64,000 nt of DNA from Psococerastis gibbosa (lineage: Eukaryota > Arthropoda > Insecta > Psocodea > Psocidae): NCBI GenBank assembly GCA_963971405.1, contig OZ020490.1, positions 4,249,897 through 4,313,896 of the forward strand, read 5' to 3'. The notes under the pieces were generated by a model. It worked only from the letters and a program-made list of their open reading frames with translations, searched no databases and was not told the origin of the DNA. Positions 44,801 through 54,866 of the stretch are shown here, in pieces (position 1 is the stretch's first letter; each line of letters opens with the position of its first letter). Both the position numbers and the translations under genes were made by a program.

Positions 44801-46176
44801 GTATGGAATATCATCGTGATTTTCATCAGAAGTCAGAACAGCTTAACTTATAAGACAGTGTAAGTAACTTTCATCATGATTGTCATAAGAGCAGCTTAAC
44901 TTATAAGACAGTGGAGGTAACTTTCATCATGATTGTCATCAGAACAGCTTAACTTATAAGACATTGTATGAAACTTTCATCATGATCGTCATCAGAGCAG
45001 CTTAACTTATAAGACAGTGTAGGGAACTTTCAGCATGATCGTCATCAGAGCAGCTTAACTTATAAGACAGTGTAGGGAACTTTCAGCATGATCGTCATCA
45101 GCTACAGTTGCCTTGGTGTCATACATGATCCTCCTCCACTCCTTCCTCTCTCTCCACTTCTGTTTATGATGACGCAGATGATGACAACTGCCCCCTGTGT
45201 CATGCAGGAAGAATGGACGCTAACCACCTTCACCACTGTGCCCAACTCCAAGCAACACCGAAGAACATCATCAGTCTATACTGGGAGGCTCGACGTCGAA
45301 TGGCAGAACTGCCACGGACGGGCGTTAGATAAAGTAAAGTAAGTACTTCTGTTTATTCAACACTTCCTCTGGTACCAGTCGCACTCTCCTGACATGGTCC
45401 TCTTCTTCGTCTTACACTAACTACGTCAACACTTCCTTTCAATCACAGTCCCACTCTCGTTTGTTTGTTTGTTTCCTTTCCAATGCCTGTTTTCAGCATT
45501 TCTGCTTTAAGCAACCCTGTCAGCATGGCGGGGGGAGTGAGTCTGTTTTTTAACTTGTAGCACCCTATGGGCAGACTCCTACCCCTCGGGGAGAAGGGGG
45601 GTTGACTGACAGGGTGGACCTCCTGATTATAGTGGATTCCGAACCACTTGGCGAACTTTCTCACTCACGTGATATCGTCCTCAATCTAGTTTCTGTATTT
45701 CTTCCTTTGTCTTCCCCCCACCCCCAATGATTTAACGAGTTAACACTAGAAAGACTAGGGTTTTCTTTAATGAATTTACACAATATAAAAAAGTGCGAAT
45801 ATTTTAACCAGATATAATGAACAAGATTTTATTGTTTATTTTCCAAAAGATTTCAAACAAACCCGAAAAAAACACCAATCGATTTAATCGAACTTGTGCA
45901 CCTGTCCCCTCTCAGGCAGGATCCAATCCTAGTTACGCCCATTCTGCCTTCTGGTACCTAATGATGTGCTGAATCATCAGAAGTGGCTGATATGTTGGAT
46001 AGAAAAATACGTACCACCTAATCCTAAAATCAATGCCATCCATTGAATGACTTTTGATCTTGTGAAATTTGCATGCTGATTTAAATAGCCCGCTGGACCA
46101 GCCCATTGGTTTTGATCGTCGTAGCTGGCTGTTGTAGGCTGATATACCGGACCTCCTCCAGGCATTTTAATAATTT
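38462..46176 (-). CDS. unrecognised two-transmembrane protein gene (five or more exons)
   Basis: Exons on the minus strand: 46176-46015 (ATG at 46165), 42668-42482, 41589-41365, 39599-39505 and terminal 38852-38462. The first four join in phase: G|GA, GT|A and TG|C split codons, giving 219 residues. N-terminus MPGGGPVYQPTTASYDDQNQ; TM1 about 39-60 (VIQWMALILGLGGITAGIIM, split by the first intron); acidic loop with an N87NS sequon; TM2 about 91-114 (VAVIVIGVLLLFIGLALLAF); a cytoplasmic RRRGCPCF motif (palmitoylation candidate C121/C123); then an acidic tail. TM51-like topology, but I do not recognise the family. Exon four ends with one base of a codon while the terminal exon needs two, so a further exon, an alternative site or an indel is missing (see 39376-39418). 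Confidence 0.7.
38938..39125. mobile_element. PIF/Harbinger-like MITE in the last intron
   Basis: TTA | GGCGGCTATTCCAATTGTCA ... TGACAAGTGGAATAGCCTCC | TTA, 182 bp between perfect TTA duplications. The centre has ACTTAACTTATTTATTATAA. Confidence 0.9.
39376..39418 (-). CDS. candidate 43-nt exon bridging the reading frame
   Basis: Acceptor TCTAAAATTTAG at 39419-39430. Read after exon four it gives GGTRQLDVDGTVIE, in frame, and 43 nt would restore phase to the terminal exon. The donor (GAGTT|GTCAAA) is weak, so this is a hypothesis. Confidence 0.3.
39505..39599 (-). CDS. exon four of the two-TM protein gene
   Basis: Reads SSDDSERMLDKDPRIVLRPL then SKVEESQDSEG; donor GGAG|GTAAGA. The acceptor after GCGCATGCGCAG has a weak pyrimidine tract; CAGCAG allows a one-codon alternative. 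Confidence 0.7.
39757..40131. repeat. foldback element, family C
   Basis: Ends ATGTAGAAAATTAGCACCCCAAAATT and (complement) GATAGGCACCCCAAAATTC. Arms with GTAGTCTTCTACAACTTAAATGAGCC mirrored. Intronic in the two-TM gene. Confidence 0.75.
40132..41364. other. intron, no repeat recognised
   Basis: AT-rich intron between exons three and four of the two-TM gene. No further exon candidate seen on either strand. Confidence 0.45.
41365..41589 (-). CDS. exon three of the two-TM protein gene
   Basis: Acceptor TGTGGTTTCAG, donor GGATTG|GTAAGTAG. Encodes VTFRRRGCPCFMTKEQRMAR and an acidic segment ending ALSEEEETRKLMGSDNKD. Confidence 0.82.
41640..42110. repeat. dispersed repeat E as a foldback
   Basis: A plus-strand partial copy (to about 41810) faces a minus-strand copy (41817-42110). 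The arms include GGAACGTGGTGGGACATGA and its complement. Confidence 0.75.
42135..42360 (+). repeat. dispersed repeat E with poly-A
   Basis: GGAATCCACTATAATCAGGA..., interrupted by about 22 A at 42309-42330. Confidence 0.75.
42482..42668 (-). CDS. exon two of the two-TM protein gene
   Basis: Acceptor CCCTGTTTTAAG, donor CTTGT|GTAAGT. Encodes the second half of TM1, the extracellular-type loop (GGADISDTRQHDSEVGGPTT...) and TM2. Confidence 0.82.
42825..42967 (-). repeat. dispersed repeat F
   Basis: Complement of CTTTGTGATGGTCGAAATTT...GACACGATTTGAAGTCCCAG...CTGTCTGTCTG, as at 43200-43420. Confidence 0.7.
42970..43085 (-). pseudogene. non-LTR retrotransposon 3' end
   Basis: Minus strand: AAAGCTCATCAAGGGCTGTAGAGCC then (AGA)n and (TGA)n, the same 3' end as the plus-strand LINE at 58045-58375 (CACCAAGGGCTGTACAGCC, (AGA)n). 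Confidence 0.7.
43098..44369. mobile_element. hAT-like element B, long copy with 8-bp duplication
   Basis: AATACAAT at 43098-43105 and 44362-44369. TAGGGTTGCCACC... and ...TTGGCAACCCTA ends shared with 17756-18180. It has expanded to 1256 bp, partly by repeat F (43200-43420) and a C tract (about 43913-43927). No transposase domain recognised. Confidence 0.88.
44783..45105. repeat. tandem array, about 53-bp unit, six copies
   Basis: Each unit starts GCTTAACTTATAAGACA and contains a TTTCATCATGATYGTCATCAG-like segment. The last two are nearly identical, suggesting recent expansion at that end. Confidence 0.92.
45460..45680 (-). repeat. dispersed repeat E
   Basis: CCAATGCCTGTTTTCAGCATTTCTGCTTTAAG ... 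GATTCCGAACCACTTGG, minus strand. Confidence 0.78.
46015..46176 (-). CDS. first coding exon of the two-TM protein gene
   Basis: Acceptor AGTTCTGTTGCAG implies an upstream non-coding exon; ATG at 46165 (AAAATGCC). Encodes 50 residues up to ILGLG; donor TTAGGTG|GTACGT. Confidence 0.8.
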
Positions 46177-48944
46177 CTGCAACAGAACTTTTTGTACATT
46201 GTAAATGACTAGATCTTGCTTTGGTAAGTAAGGTTTTAAAGAACAAAGAGACAGTTAGCACTTGACATGTCTAATGGATATCACTTTGATTCCCTATTGC
46301 TCGCTAAGGCATCTTCCTTCTTTCCCTTTAAGGGAAGCTGGCCAATGACATTGACTGGCTGTCCCTGGATCACCCTTAATTGAAATTGAAAAACGACTTT
46401 ATTGAAAAAATAAAAAGGCAAACAATTAGACTATAAAGTCTTGTTTTCATGCTAACACGATGACGAACACGATGACGAACACGTTGACGAAACACCAGCA
46501 TGTAAAGGAATATATTTTAACACGATATGAGACAATCGAACACCCTGACAGTCCGTTATCAAATTTTACAGGAAATATTTATCGTAGGCCTACAGTTATA
46601 AATGAGACGTAACAAAGCATAAGAAAATTTCCTCTACGCCTTGATGTATATTCTATAACCATCACTAACTCCAGTATTGGCCACAATTTTAGAACTCCTT
46701 CGATTTGACATCTACGAGTATAGTATAGTCTCCGCTGTTTTTACTGTGCCCGATCCGGCCATCGGTGTTATAAACGGTCATAAAATTCACACAAAATGTA
46801 GAGGAATGTTTCTTCTACTTCATGTGATATCCTTTATGGTTCTACTATCTATATTTTCGGTGAATCTTTCATTTTTACAGCTATTCGATTCTTCCCCCTC
46901 TGGTTTTCTATTTATAGAAACGTGGTTGGCCTTGAATTTTCATGGGTTTATCTAACGTTAAACTGCCCTAGATAGAATGTCACAACGTTTCATTAATATA
47001 CAATGGCGTCTGATAGTTTTTTTTTGCAATTGTATGAGAGAAGTATGTCGAACGAGAAAATTTCTTTCCTGGAACGTAACTTTAAACAAAAATTAACATG
47101 CAAATGGAACTTTTCCTCCTTCTAGCGTAGCCTTCATACAGCCACATAGTATAGAGCTTTATCTTTAGCCTACTGTGCAAAAACAACATTATATAATTCG
47201 GCAACACTTAACTGATAATGAGCCTTTTTTCCGCTCTCAACTCTCATTAGTCGTAGCAAAAACCTTATTTTCAATTAGACTTCAAAGCAACTTATTCCGC
47301 ATGCAAAACTAAACTCTAAATATCACAGCCTAAAAGCTGCCAGGACGTGCTCCCACCTATCGAGGCAATTATTATAAAGGTCACGCCGCGCTTCAATGCC
47401 TTGACAACGCAATGCTAACCCGCCCAAGTGTCAAATGAGCAACCATTTTTTACACGGATGGAATGACGTTTCCTAGCCAAACTCTACCATAACGTACCTT
47501 AACTGTGCGCGTGCTATCCTGATATACAGCAGAGCCTAGTTCCTTAATTCATTCACATTCAATGAGTCATAGAACGCATTCCCCGAGGTGTATGTTATTA
47601 TAACGTTGCCATAACAATGCCTGCCGCTTCAGTCCTTTTATGGAAAAATGTTAAGTTGGATGAAATTATAATTATTTTCAACTTACCTATAACAACGCAA
47701 CACTAAAGAATAAACAATACTGCTAGTTTCCGTGTAATTCGATATAGTTTTTTCTATCCAACAAGTTTTTTATTGCTCTTGAAATACCACAAAGCGGCCA
47801 TGTTGTTTATTATAACTGGTTCTGGAAATGAACCCAGGAATATTCTTAAGAATATAAAAGTGTTTTCCTTAATATTATCAAGATATAATCGTAAAATTTT
47901 TAATAATATTTATTTTAAATATTCAATCATTAAAAATTTAGTAACTTCTATTTATACATTTAGGAAAACACTTTTAAAGCATATTTGAGCGGGAACTCAC
48001 TTTTTTTTAAATTTTGGGTAAGTTATGGAATAACTTTTCAAGTAGTAATTTGATTTTTAATCTTCAACTCTTTCCTTTTGTCATCCCTCCCTTCAGTATT
48101 CTATCGCTGACCAATATAGTGCTGACCTTAGAGATATGCTTCGGTGCCACATTCTGTGAACTCACGGCTCACCTCCATACCTAAAGTCCTCAATCTGACC
48201 TGCTTACTTGGAGTATAATTGGAGACTAGCATTACAGGAACAGTTTTTGTATAGGCCTAATGACTAGCCCATTAGTAAAAATAATTCTCTCCATCCTCGC
48301 CCAAAATGTCTCAAATAAATAAGTCAAAGAAAATTAAGAATCTCGTCACGTTAGAATTCAAATGTTTTCTTTTTAAAAAGATAGAACCTGCTATATAAAA
48401 TGATGCGTGTTTTTTTTAAAACTTAAATAAATGTTTTCAAGTATTACACTCGCAATTATCCTACGCTCCGCCACTGGATGGTGGTCAGTGTACTGATACT
48501 TTTCAGGCGATGGTGTCTTAATAGACATAGGTATAGCAAAGCCTCCCCGGGCGGCTTTCTTTTTAGTAATAGTGTGTATTCAGGAGGCAATCTAATTGAA
48601 ACGGCAAGCGAAGTTTTTTACTGAGGAAATTATTTATTTCCCACAACTGATTATTAGTAATATTATAGGAAAGTGAATTTAATCAATAACCGCCAAAAAA
48701 TATTACTCAAGTAGCCTAACCTGCGTTCTAACATTAGCCTACCTAGGCTATAACATTTTTATTGTAGTGACAGATTGACAACAAAATTTGTTGGTATAGG
48801 ATACAAGAAACTTTATAAAACCCCGACTGCCGTATGTAATCAAATGGCCAAAATAACTGCTTAAAATATAGCAAATGAAATATTGACTATATTTCCCAAT
48901 TGGTACTTTCAATAGGTAAAACTATAGACTTCTATATGGGAGAG
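46177..48944. other. intergenic or 5' UTR intron
   Basis: A lone family A terminus (46325-46380; GGGAAGCTGGCCAATGACATTG). An imperfect inverted pair of AAGTGTTTTCCT / AGGAAAACACTTTT at 47857-47976. No coding exon recognised. Confidence 0.45.
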
Positions 48945-49170
48945 ATGCGACATTCATTCCCGTCAAAGGATATTTTTTAATTGCTACGTCTTTTTTTGAC
49001 CCATCACACCACACCTTTGGATTCATTCAAACAACAACAAATCACGTCATGGCTGCAAGGCGTGCACTCATTGGTCAAAATAAGACAGGTCAGTCGGCCG
49101 AAGCTCTGAAGTGTTTGAAAAATCTCTTGGCGGGAACGAATGTTCCTTCTCTCCTATGATAGAACTTTAC
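48945..49170. repeat. foldback element with about 50-bp arms
   Basis: TATATGGGAGAGATGCGACATTCATTCCCGTCAAAGGATATTTTTTA is mirrored by AAAATCTCTTGGCGGGAACGAATGTTCCTTCTCTCCTATGATAG. Related inner arms lie at 27.6/28.2 and about 51.0 kb. Confidence 0.75.
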
Positions 49171-49174
49171 GTGA

Positions 49175-49695
49175 TACTCGGTGACAAACTAACTTTGCAC
49201 CGAAGGTAGGTTTATAAGAAGACCTAGTCATTGGTAGCTACTAAGCAGTACAGTGAATTCAATTGACCGATCAAGCTCGGGGATTGCATATAAGATCATA
49301 AGGAGACCATGGAAATTGGTAACCGCTAAACAATGTAGCCAATTCAATTTAAGGACAAAGCTCGGGGAGTGCATAGCATCATAAGAAGACCATGCGTTGG
49401 TAACGAATAAGTACAGTAGTGACTTCAATTTACGTGAGTGATTCCATAATGTTATAAGACCAAGTCATTGGTAAATTTACTGAGCACTGTAGCCAATTCA
49501 ATTTACAACCTTGGTATTTCATAACATTGTAAGAAGACCATGCCATGTGCAATCACTAAGCACTGTAGCAAAGTCAACATGCGCATCGAGTGTGTGGCAT
49601 ATTCTAGGTCCGTAAGTTGCGGTTACCGTCGTGCTATTGGTTATCCGCAATGTGGTCTTGTTATAACACACCTTCGGTGCAAAGGAAACTTTTCA
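49175..49695. repeat. foldback enclosing a tandem array of about 80-bp units
   Basis: About four or five units containing AAGAAGACCATGC-TTGGTAA and ACTGTAGCCAATTCAATTTA between inverted ends CTTTGCACCGAAGG and CCTTCGGTGCAAAGG. Degenerate related units lie at 50610-50970. Confidence 0.78.
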
Positions 49696-51399
49696 ATGAG
49701 TATAGATAGGCTACAGTTTCTCATAATTAGACTAGTTCCATGAACCAAATAGCTACACTCTACAAAATAGATTTCTGTAATATCTCTATACAATATTGCA
49801 CCAAAAAAGTAAGTACGGTATCCACAATTAGCATCTTTTAGAAGTTCTTACATAACAAATGAAAAGAAAATGGGAAGTCTTGTAAGTACAAAACAATAAA
49901 AACAATCGAGAAGTAGATTTAGTTTAAGGAAATTTAAAATCTAAACTTAATACTGTAGGCCTATGGCTAGGTACCGTGAATGTTGGTGAATCGGGTCAAA
50001 ACTTACATTTTGCATTTGTTTGGCTCAAAGCCCCAAGGCCGTACCCAGAAATTCTGAGAGGGGGGGGGGGGTAGTTGAAATTACTTTAAGTTCATTTTCA
50101 TGTTAGTATTGGTTGTTGAGTGCTATACCCTCGCACGCCTCAGTTTTGATGACCCAATTCACCACTATATTCACGCTAATCGTGAATTACCCGTGGGTAA
50201 CAGTTACTGTGCCGTAATACTTAATAGTAAAAAAATTTCATATATTTTCTCGTAGAAAATTTTCATTATGAGACAATGGAAGGGGAAACATTTTCACAGT
50301 AAATATCAATCGTACATTAGGTAGGTCACGTCCCATAGAAGAAATTAATGTTCCTCTACATTTTGATATAAAGTGTGTGGCGGATCCCATCACGAACACA
50401 GTTTGGCCACAGTTACTGAACTTGTAACCCACAAAAACCTACATGTTCCTTGTAGTTGTACATACTACTGACATGAAAAAACAATGATTCACTAAAAAAT
50501 ATCACATAAACAAAAGAGAGCTTTGATTGTAACATACATGAGATGTTAAGGCATAAAATGAGGTAGGTTACCTATCTCAATTAATTTCACTTCTCCTAGA
50601 TTAAAGTGGACACCTTCGCTAGGTATACTCGGAGGTACCTATTACATTGCACAGAAGTTAGACTAATTTATAAGCAGACCATGTCTTGGACAACCGCTAA
50701 CCACTGCAGCGAATTCAATTTAAAATCCAAGTGCGGTGGTTCAGGACAACCATTCCGTGTCCTACTGGCTACTTTGCACAGATGTTAGGCTTGTTCATAA
50801 GAAGACCATATCGTAGAAAAACACTAAATACAAATAGCTCAATCAATTTACAAACTAAATGCGGTGAATTAGAGGACTGTAAGTTTTCGTTACTGTAGTG
50901 CATACCTATTGGTTATACGAGACAGGTCTTTTTATAATACACCTTCGCTCGGTGCAGACGAGTTAACACATTATTGCACTTCCAAGTAATTCGTAGGTTA
51001 CACCACAAGTTAAAAAAAAACCTTTGGCAGAAGCGAATGTCCCATCTCTCCTATATAGAGCTCTACCGAGAATTAACCATTAGAGGAGCATTGAGTGTCA
51101 TACAAGGAAAGTTAAGTTCACTTTCGATCCACCCCTATAACAAGGGGAATGGCGCTAGTGTAGCTAGCACGCAATTAAAAAACATCACCCAGTATGTGCT
51201 AAAATATTTCTCTTTTTTACAAGACTAGATTTTGATTGGAACTTTAGAAAACTTACTAAAAAGGGCGGATTTCAGTATAGTGTTTATTAATACAGCCGCC
51301 ATTTTATCTAACAATGTTGCATGGCACATGGAGAATAGAGTGACAGACTCGTTCTCGAAGTCCTACGAGTACCTGTATGTATTCTAAGTGTAATTAGTA
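49696..51399. other. mostly unassigned, with relatives of neighbouring repeats
   Basis: hAT D-type terminus AAGGCCGTACCCAG plus a G tract at 50038-50070; 50250-50425 matches 11870-11970; 50610-50970 is a decayed copy of the 49.2-kb array. No gene. Confidence 0.5.
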
Positions 51400-51690
51400 C
51401 ATGGAGTGTTTTATTATACGGACCTGGACTGTAGCCAAGGCCGTAGCCAAGGGGGGTTCACCCCCCCCCCCCTCCAAAATGAAATGACTTGATACTAGAT
51501 AGAATCGGATTTTGAGAGGAAAAATAAAAACCACTATTTAATACCCAATGAAATATGTTCTACACCGAAAAAAAATCCTGGCTGCGGCCTTGACTGTAGC
51601 AGATAAGGAACTGAAGAGGCTAGAAGCGTTTGAAATGTGGTGTTACAGATAGACGCTTCGGATCAGTTGACGAATGAAATAGTGCAAAAA
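51400..51690 (+). pseudogene. non-LTR retrotransposon fragment split by a hAT MITE
   Basis: After removing 51436-51592 and one duplication the frame reads TWTVADKELKRLEAFEMWCY, the LINE RT C-terminal AFEMWCYRR...LRIS motif, then breaks. A sister fragment lies at 54180-54300. Confidence 0.75.
51428..51600. mobile_element. hAT-like MITE, D type, perfect 8-bp duplication
   Basis: ACTGTAGC at 51428-51435 and 51593-51600 flanks a 157-bp element with CAAGGCCGTAGCCAAGG / CAAGGCCGCAGCCAGG ends and a C tract. Confidence 0.88.
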
Positions 51691-52920
51691 ACAGTGATGT
51701 ATTTCCGAATTGGACTACGCGCACGCCTATGGCGGCAATATTTTGGGGATAACAATTTTAAAAATAAAATGATTAGCATGAAAACAAGACTTTATAGTCT
51801 TATTGTTCGCCTTTTGTTTATTTGCAATAATGTCGTTTTTCACTTCATTTCATTTCATTGCATTATGCATTGCGCAGATCCAATCAGAAGTCAGAATCGC
51901 GTTGGGCGTGAGTCTGTAGAGAAGGGTCCTGGAATATATTGGATTGAATATTGCTCTAGCAGGTAAGAAACGTAAACAAACAAACTCGCCTTTTGCATGT
52001 TATTTAATCCAAGGGAAGATAAAAAGGACTGAGGGCTCCCGGCATAAGGAGAAACCTAAAGCAGTGGTTTGGCAAGAGAACGAGCAGCCGTCTCCAAGGT
52101 CCGAACTGCCATCATCATCGCCACAATCTTTACTTGAAGAGGCATATAAAGAAGGAGAAATAAGTAGAACCCTATTTCCGTAGCGTGCGCAAACCAACCT
52201 CGGGTTTCTCAACGATTTATAAAAAATATAAAAAATGACGTGAGATTAAGCCAAAACAAGTTCCCTATACACTTCATAACGTTACAGAATTCTTCAAGAA
52301 TGAAATAAGATACCTGAAGAATATTTTACCGGATAAATTTTCAATTCCACCCTAATTAACTACAACTAAGTTATTGCACTGCTTATAAAATACAAATCTT
52401 TGGTTTTAACGGAAAAATAAATACCAAATAAGATTAGCTTAACATTTGAGCAATTTTGAATGATATCCATTAATGCGGATTATGGCGGAAACTCCAAAGT
52501 TTTCCACAGAGAATATTAATAGTAGAGCCATTAAAGAAATACTTTAGACTTTTAATAAAAGTAACTGCGGCCAAATATTGTTACTGTTACTACATACTAC
52601 TCGTATTGTATATTTAAAAATGTAGAGGATCATGTCGTCTTCTGATTTAAAACAGTTAATTGACGGCTCAGTTATCAATATTTCTAGTGAAAATCGACTT
52701 CGTGTACGGATGAGCACCCATGAAACTGCTACGCTTCCGCATAAATGAAATATGCATTACAAAATCCCTGCGAACAGTATAAAAAACTGCCTAATACTGT
52801 AAATATGACTCAACTCATTTATAGCTGGCATTAGAAATTCAAATGGTTCTTCTAGAACATTTTGAGTTCAAACCGGTACATAAATACGACAATAAAATTC
52901 ACATACGGTTACGAGACTGG
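51691..52920. other. unassigned sequence
   Basis: No gene or repeat recognised. A short frame at 51944-52183 is serine and proline rich but has no supporting splice or family evidence. Confidence 0.4.
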
Positions 52921-53250
52921 TTTAATTAAAAATTTCTGATGTTCTGATTGGCCTGTACTTTGTCTGCACCGGGAAGTACAAGTGAAGTAAATTTTACTTC
53001 TGTTGCTGTTGCCTTGAAGAAGAAGCTGCAATATTGGTCATTGGACAATACAGTAAAATACATGCGGCTGAAATGAAGTTCATCAAAATAAGGGATAAGG
53101 TTAGATATGAAGGTCAAGAAGAGGTTTCGGGGAAGAGGAACCATTGGTGGAGAAGAAAGTGAGGAGGCGAACTGAAATGGTTCGGGCAAGTAAAGCGGAT
53201 GGATAACAGAAGGTGCGCGAGGAAATGGCTGCAGGAAGAACTAAGTGGCA
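52921..53250 (+). pseudogene. non-LTR retrotransposon C-terminal relic
   Basis: 53158-53250 reads GGELKWFGQVKRMDNRRCAR then KWLQEELSGR, the xxRLKWFGHVKRMD LINE tail. Upstream part decayed. Confidence 0.65.
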
Positions 53251-53435
53251 GGGCGGATCCTTGGGGGGGGGGTCGCCCCTCCGAAAGAAATAGCTTTATA
53301 CTAGATAGAACGGACTTTTGAAGGAAATTAAAAAAAATTATTACTCAAGTAAAAGAATCGCGATATTTTTCAGGCCACCGCCCCCCCCCCCAAAAAAAAC
53401 TTTTTCTGCTGAAACCGTCCCTGCTAGGTGGAACA
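53248..53435. mobile_element. hAT-like MITE, D type, decayed
   Basis: GGATCCTTGGGGGGGGGTCGCCCCTCCGAAA ... CCCCCCCCAAAAAAA, with the internal ATACTAGATAGAA motif shared with 51436-51592. Confidence 0.6.
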
Positions 53436-53689
53436 TGAAGAAGACGAAGATCAAGGAAGAGATACAGAAACCAAATTGAAGACAATCGCAGAAGTGTTGA
53501 GTAATCACAAGTGTTGCGGCAGGAGGAAGTGTTGAATAATTACAAGTGTTGCACAGGAGAAGAGTGCAGTGGCTCGCGAATGACCGTATCACACTCAAGC
53601 TGGATCATATTGTATATCGATTATGATAGTAGCTGTATTGACACTGCCGTATACTTTCCTGTAATCAACGTAGAGTTGGTGCACTGGTA

Positions 53690-54370
53690 TGTCGTAGCCG
53701 AAGTCCAGAGAGCCCGCATCAAGTGGCTGGGGCACGTGGAACGATAGCCAGATAATAGGGTAAAAAGAGAAGCCTTACACAAGGTGGCCCAAGAGAGAGC
53801 CCGCATCAGGTGGCTAGGTCATGTGGAACGAATGCCGGTCGATAGGGGAAGAAAGCAGTCTTACAGAAGGTGCCTCAAGGGAGACGATGAGTGGGACGTC
53901 TACAATATGCGATGGCTGGACGACGTCGAGGTAGATTTGGCGACTCTTGGCGTCGATGACTGGTGAAGGAGAGCGCAGGCTGGCGCAATGTGGGAGAGAA
54001 CACCTAGGACCTTCACGGGCTGTAGCGCCAAAGAGTAGTAGATAATGAAGCTTATAGGTTAACAGTGGCTAGGGCACGTGGAACGAATGCCAGATAATAG
54101 GGCAACAAGAGAAGGTGCCCCAGGGGAGACGATGATTGGGAGTTCCTTAAAACCTGCGTATAGAGTGTTTTATCATAAGGAGTGAAACCTGGACTATAGC
54201 AGAAAAGGAACTGAAGAGGTTGAAGCGTTTAAAGTGTAGTGTTACAAAAAGATGCTACAAATCAGCTGTTGGGACCACGTGACAAATCAAAGTGCTACAA
54301 TGTGGCAGAGCAGGCCAAGGACCTATACCAGCCATAGCTCCAAGGAGTAAGTAAGTAGATGTATTATTAA
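53690..54370 (+). pseudogene. three clustered copies of a LINE ORF2 C-terminus
   Basis: RARIKWLGHVER (about 53710), RARIRWLGHVERMPVDRGRK (about 53795-53860) with DDVEVDLATLGVDDW, and WLGHVERMPDNRATREGAP (about 54068). A further ETWTIAEKELKRLKRF segment lies at 54187. Each piece is truncated, and the first two are almost tandem. Confidence 0.75.
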
Positions 54371-54441
54371 TTTTAAGCAATAATTGATGACATCATAGTG
54401 ACACTTTCCTTCCACATTATTCTGTAAGAAGACCAACAGCC

Positions 54442-54778
54442 CGATCATGGCGATTTTAATACCGGAGTTAATATAATACCATGTCACGTGATGGTATTAA
54501 TTCAATTGTTTAAAATAAATGAACAGTAAGAATTTTTTTATTTTTAATGTTGGTAATTGTCGCAAGAGTGCTCAGCGCGGAAAATTCAAATTGTGTCTAT
54601 TTAAACAATTGAATGAACTTCGGTAGCGTCGCGTCAGTTCAATTATTAAGTACTGCCAACATTACAATTTAAAAAATTCTGAAATTTACTGTTCGTTAAT
54701 TTTAAACAATTGAATTAATGCCATCAGGTGACATGGTATTATATTAACCCCGGTATTAAAATCGCCATGATCGGGAGA
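54442..54778. repeat. foldback element, family M, almost perfect palindrome
   Basis: CCCGATCATGGCGATTTTAA, CAATTGTTTAAAAT-type and TACCATGTCACGTGATGG arms are mirrored to the right end (TTAAAATCGCCATGATCGGG). Confidence 0.85.
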
Positions 54779-54866
54779 TAAGAACGTCAGATTTTGTGAA
54801 CCAAACTAGGTTCGCATGGCCGTATGAATAAAATTCCAGAGTTAGTAAAAATTAGTACAAAGTTTT
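54779..54866. other. 3' flank of the minus-strand terminal exon
   Basis: Immediately downstream of the stop at 54867-54869; no clear polyadenylation signal chosen. Confidence 0.4.

Larger units (their letters stand above)
42669..46014. other. large first coding intron filled with elements
   Basis: Contains repeat F (42825-42967), a LINE tail (42970-43085), hAT element B (43106-44361), a satellite array (44783-45105) and repeat E (45460-45680). 42669-42824 and 44370-44782 hold nothing recognised. Confidence 0.6.

Noticed and set aside
51637-52183. adjacent open frames suggesting a small gene
   Set aside because: The first runs out of a LINE relic and the second lacks any supporting feature.
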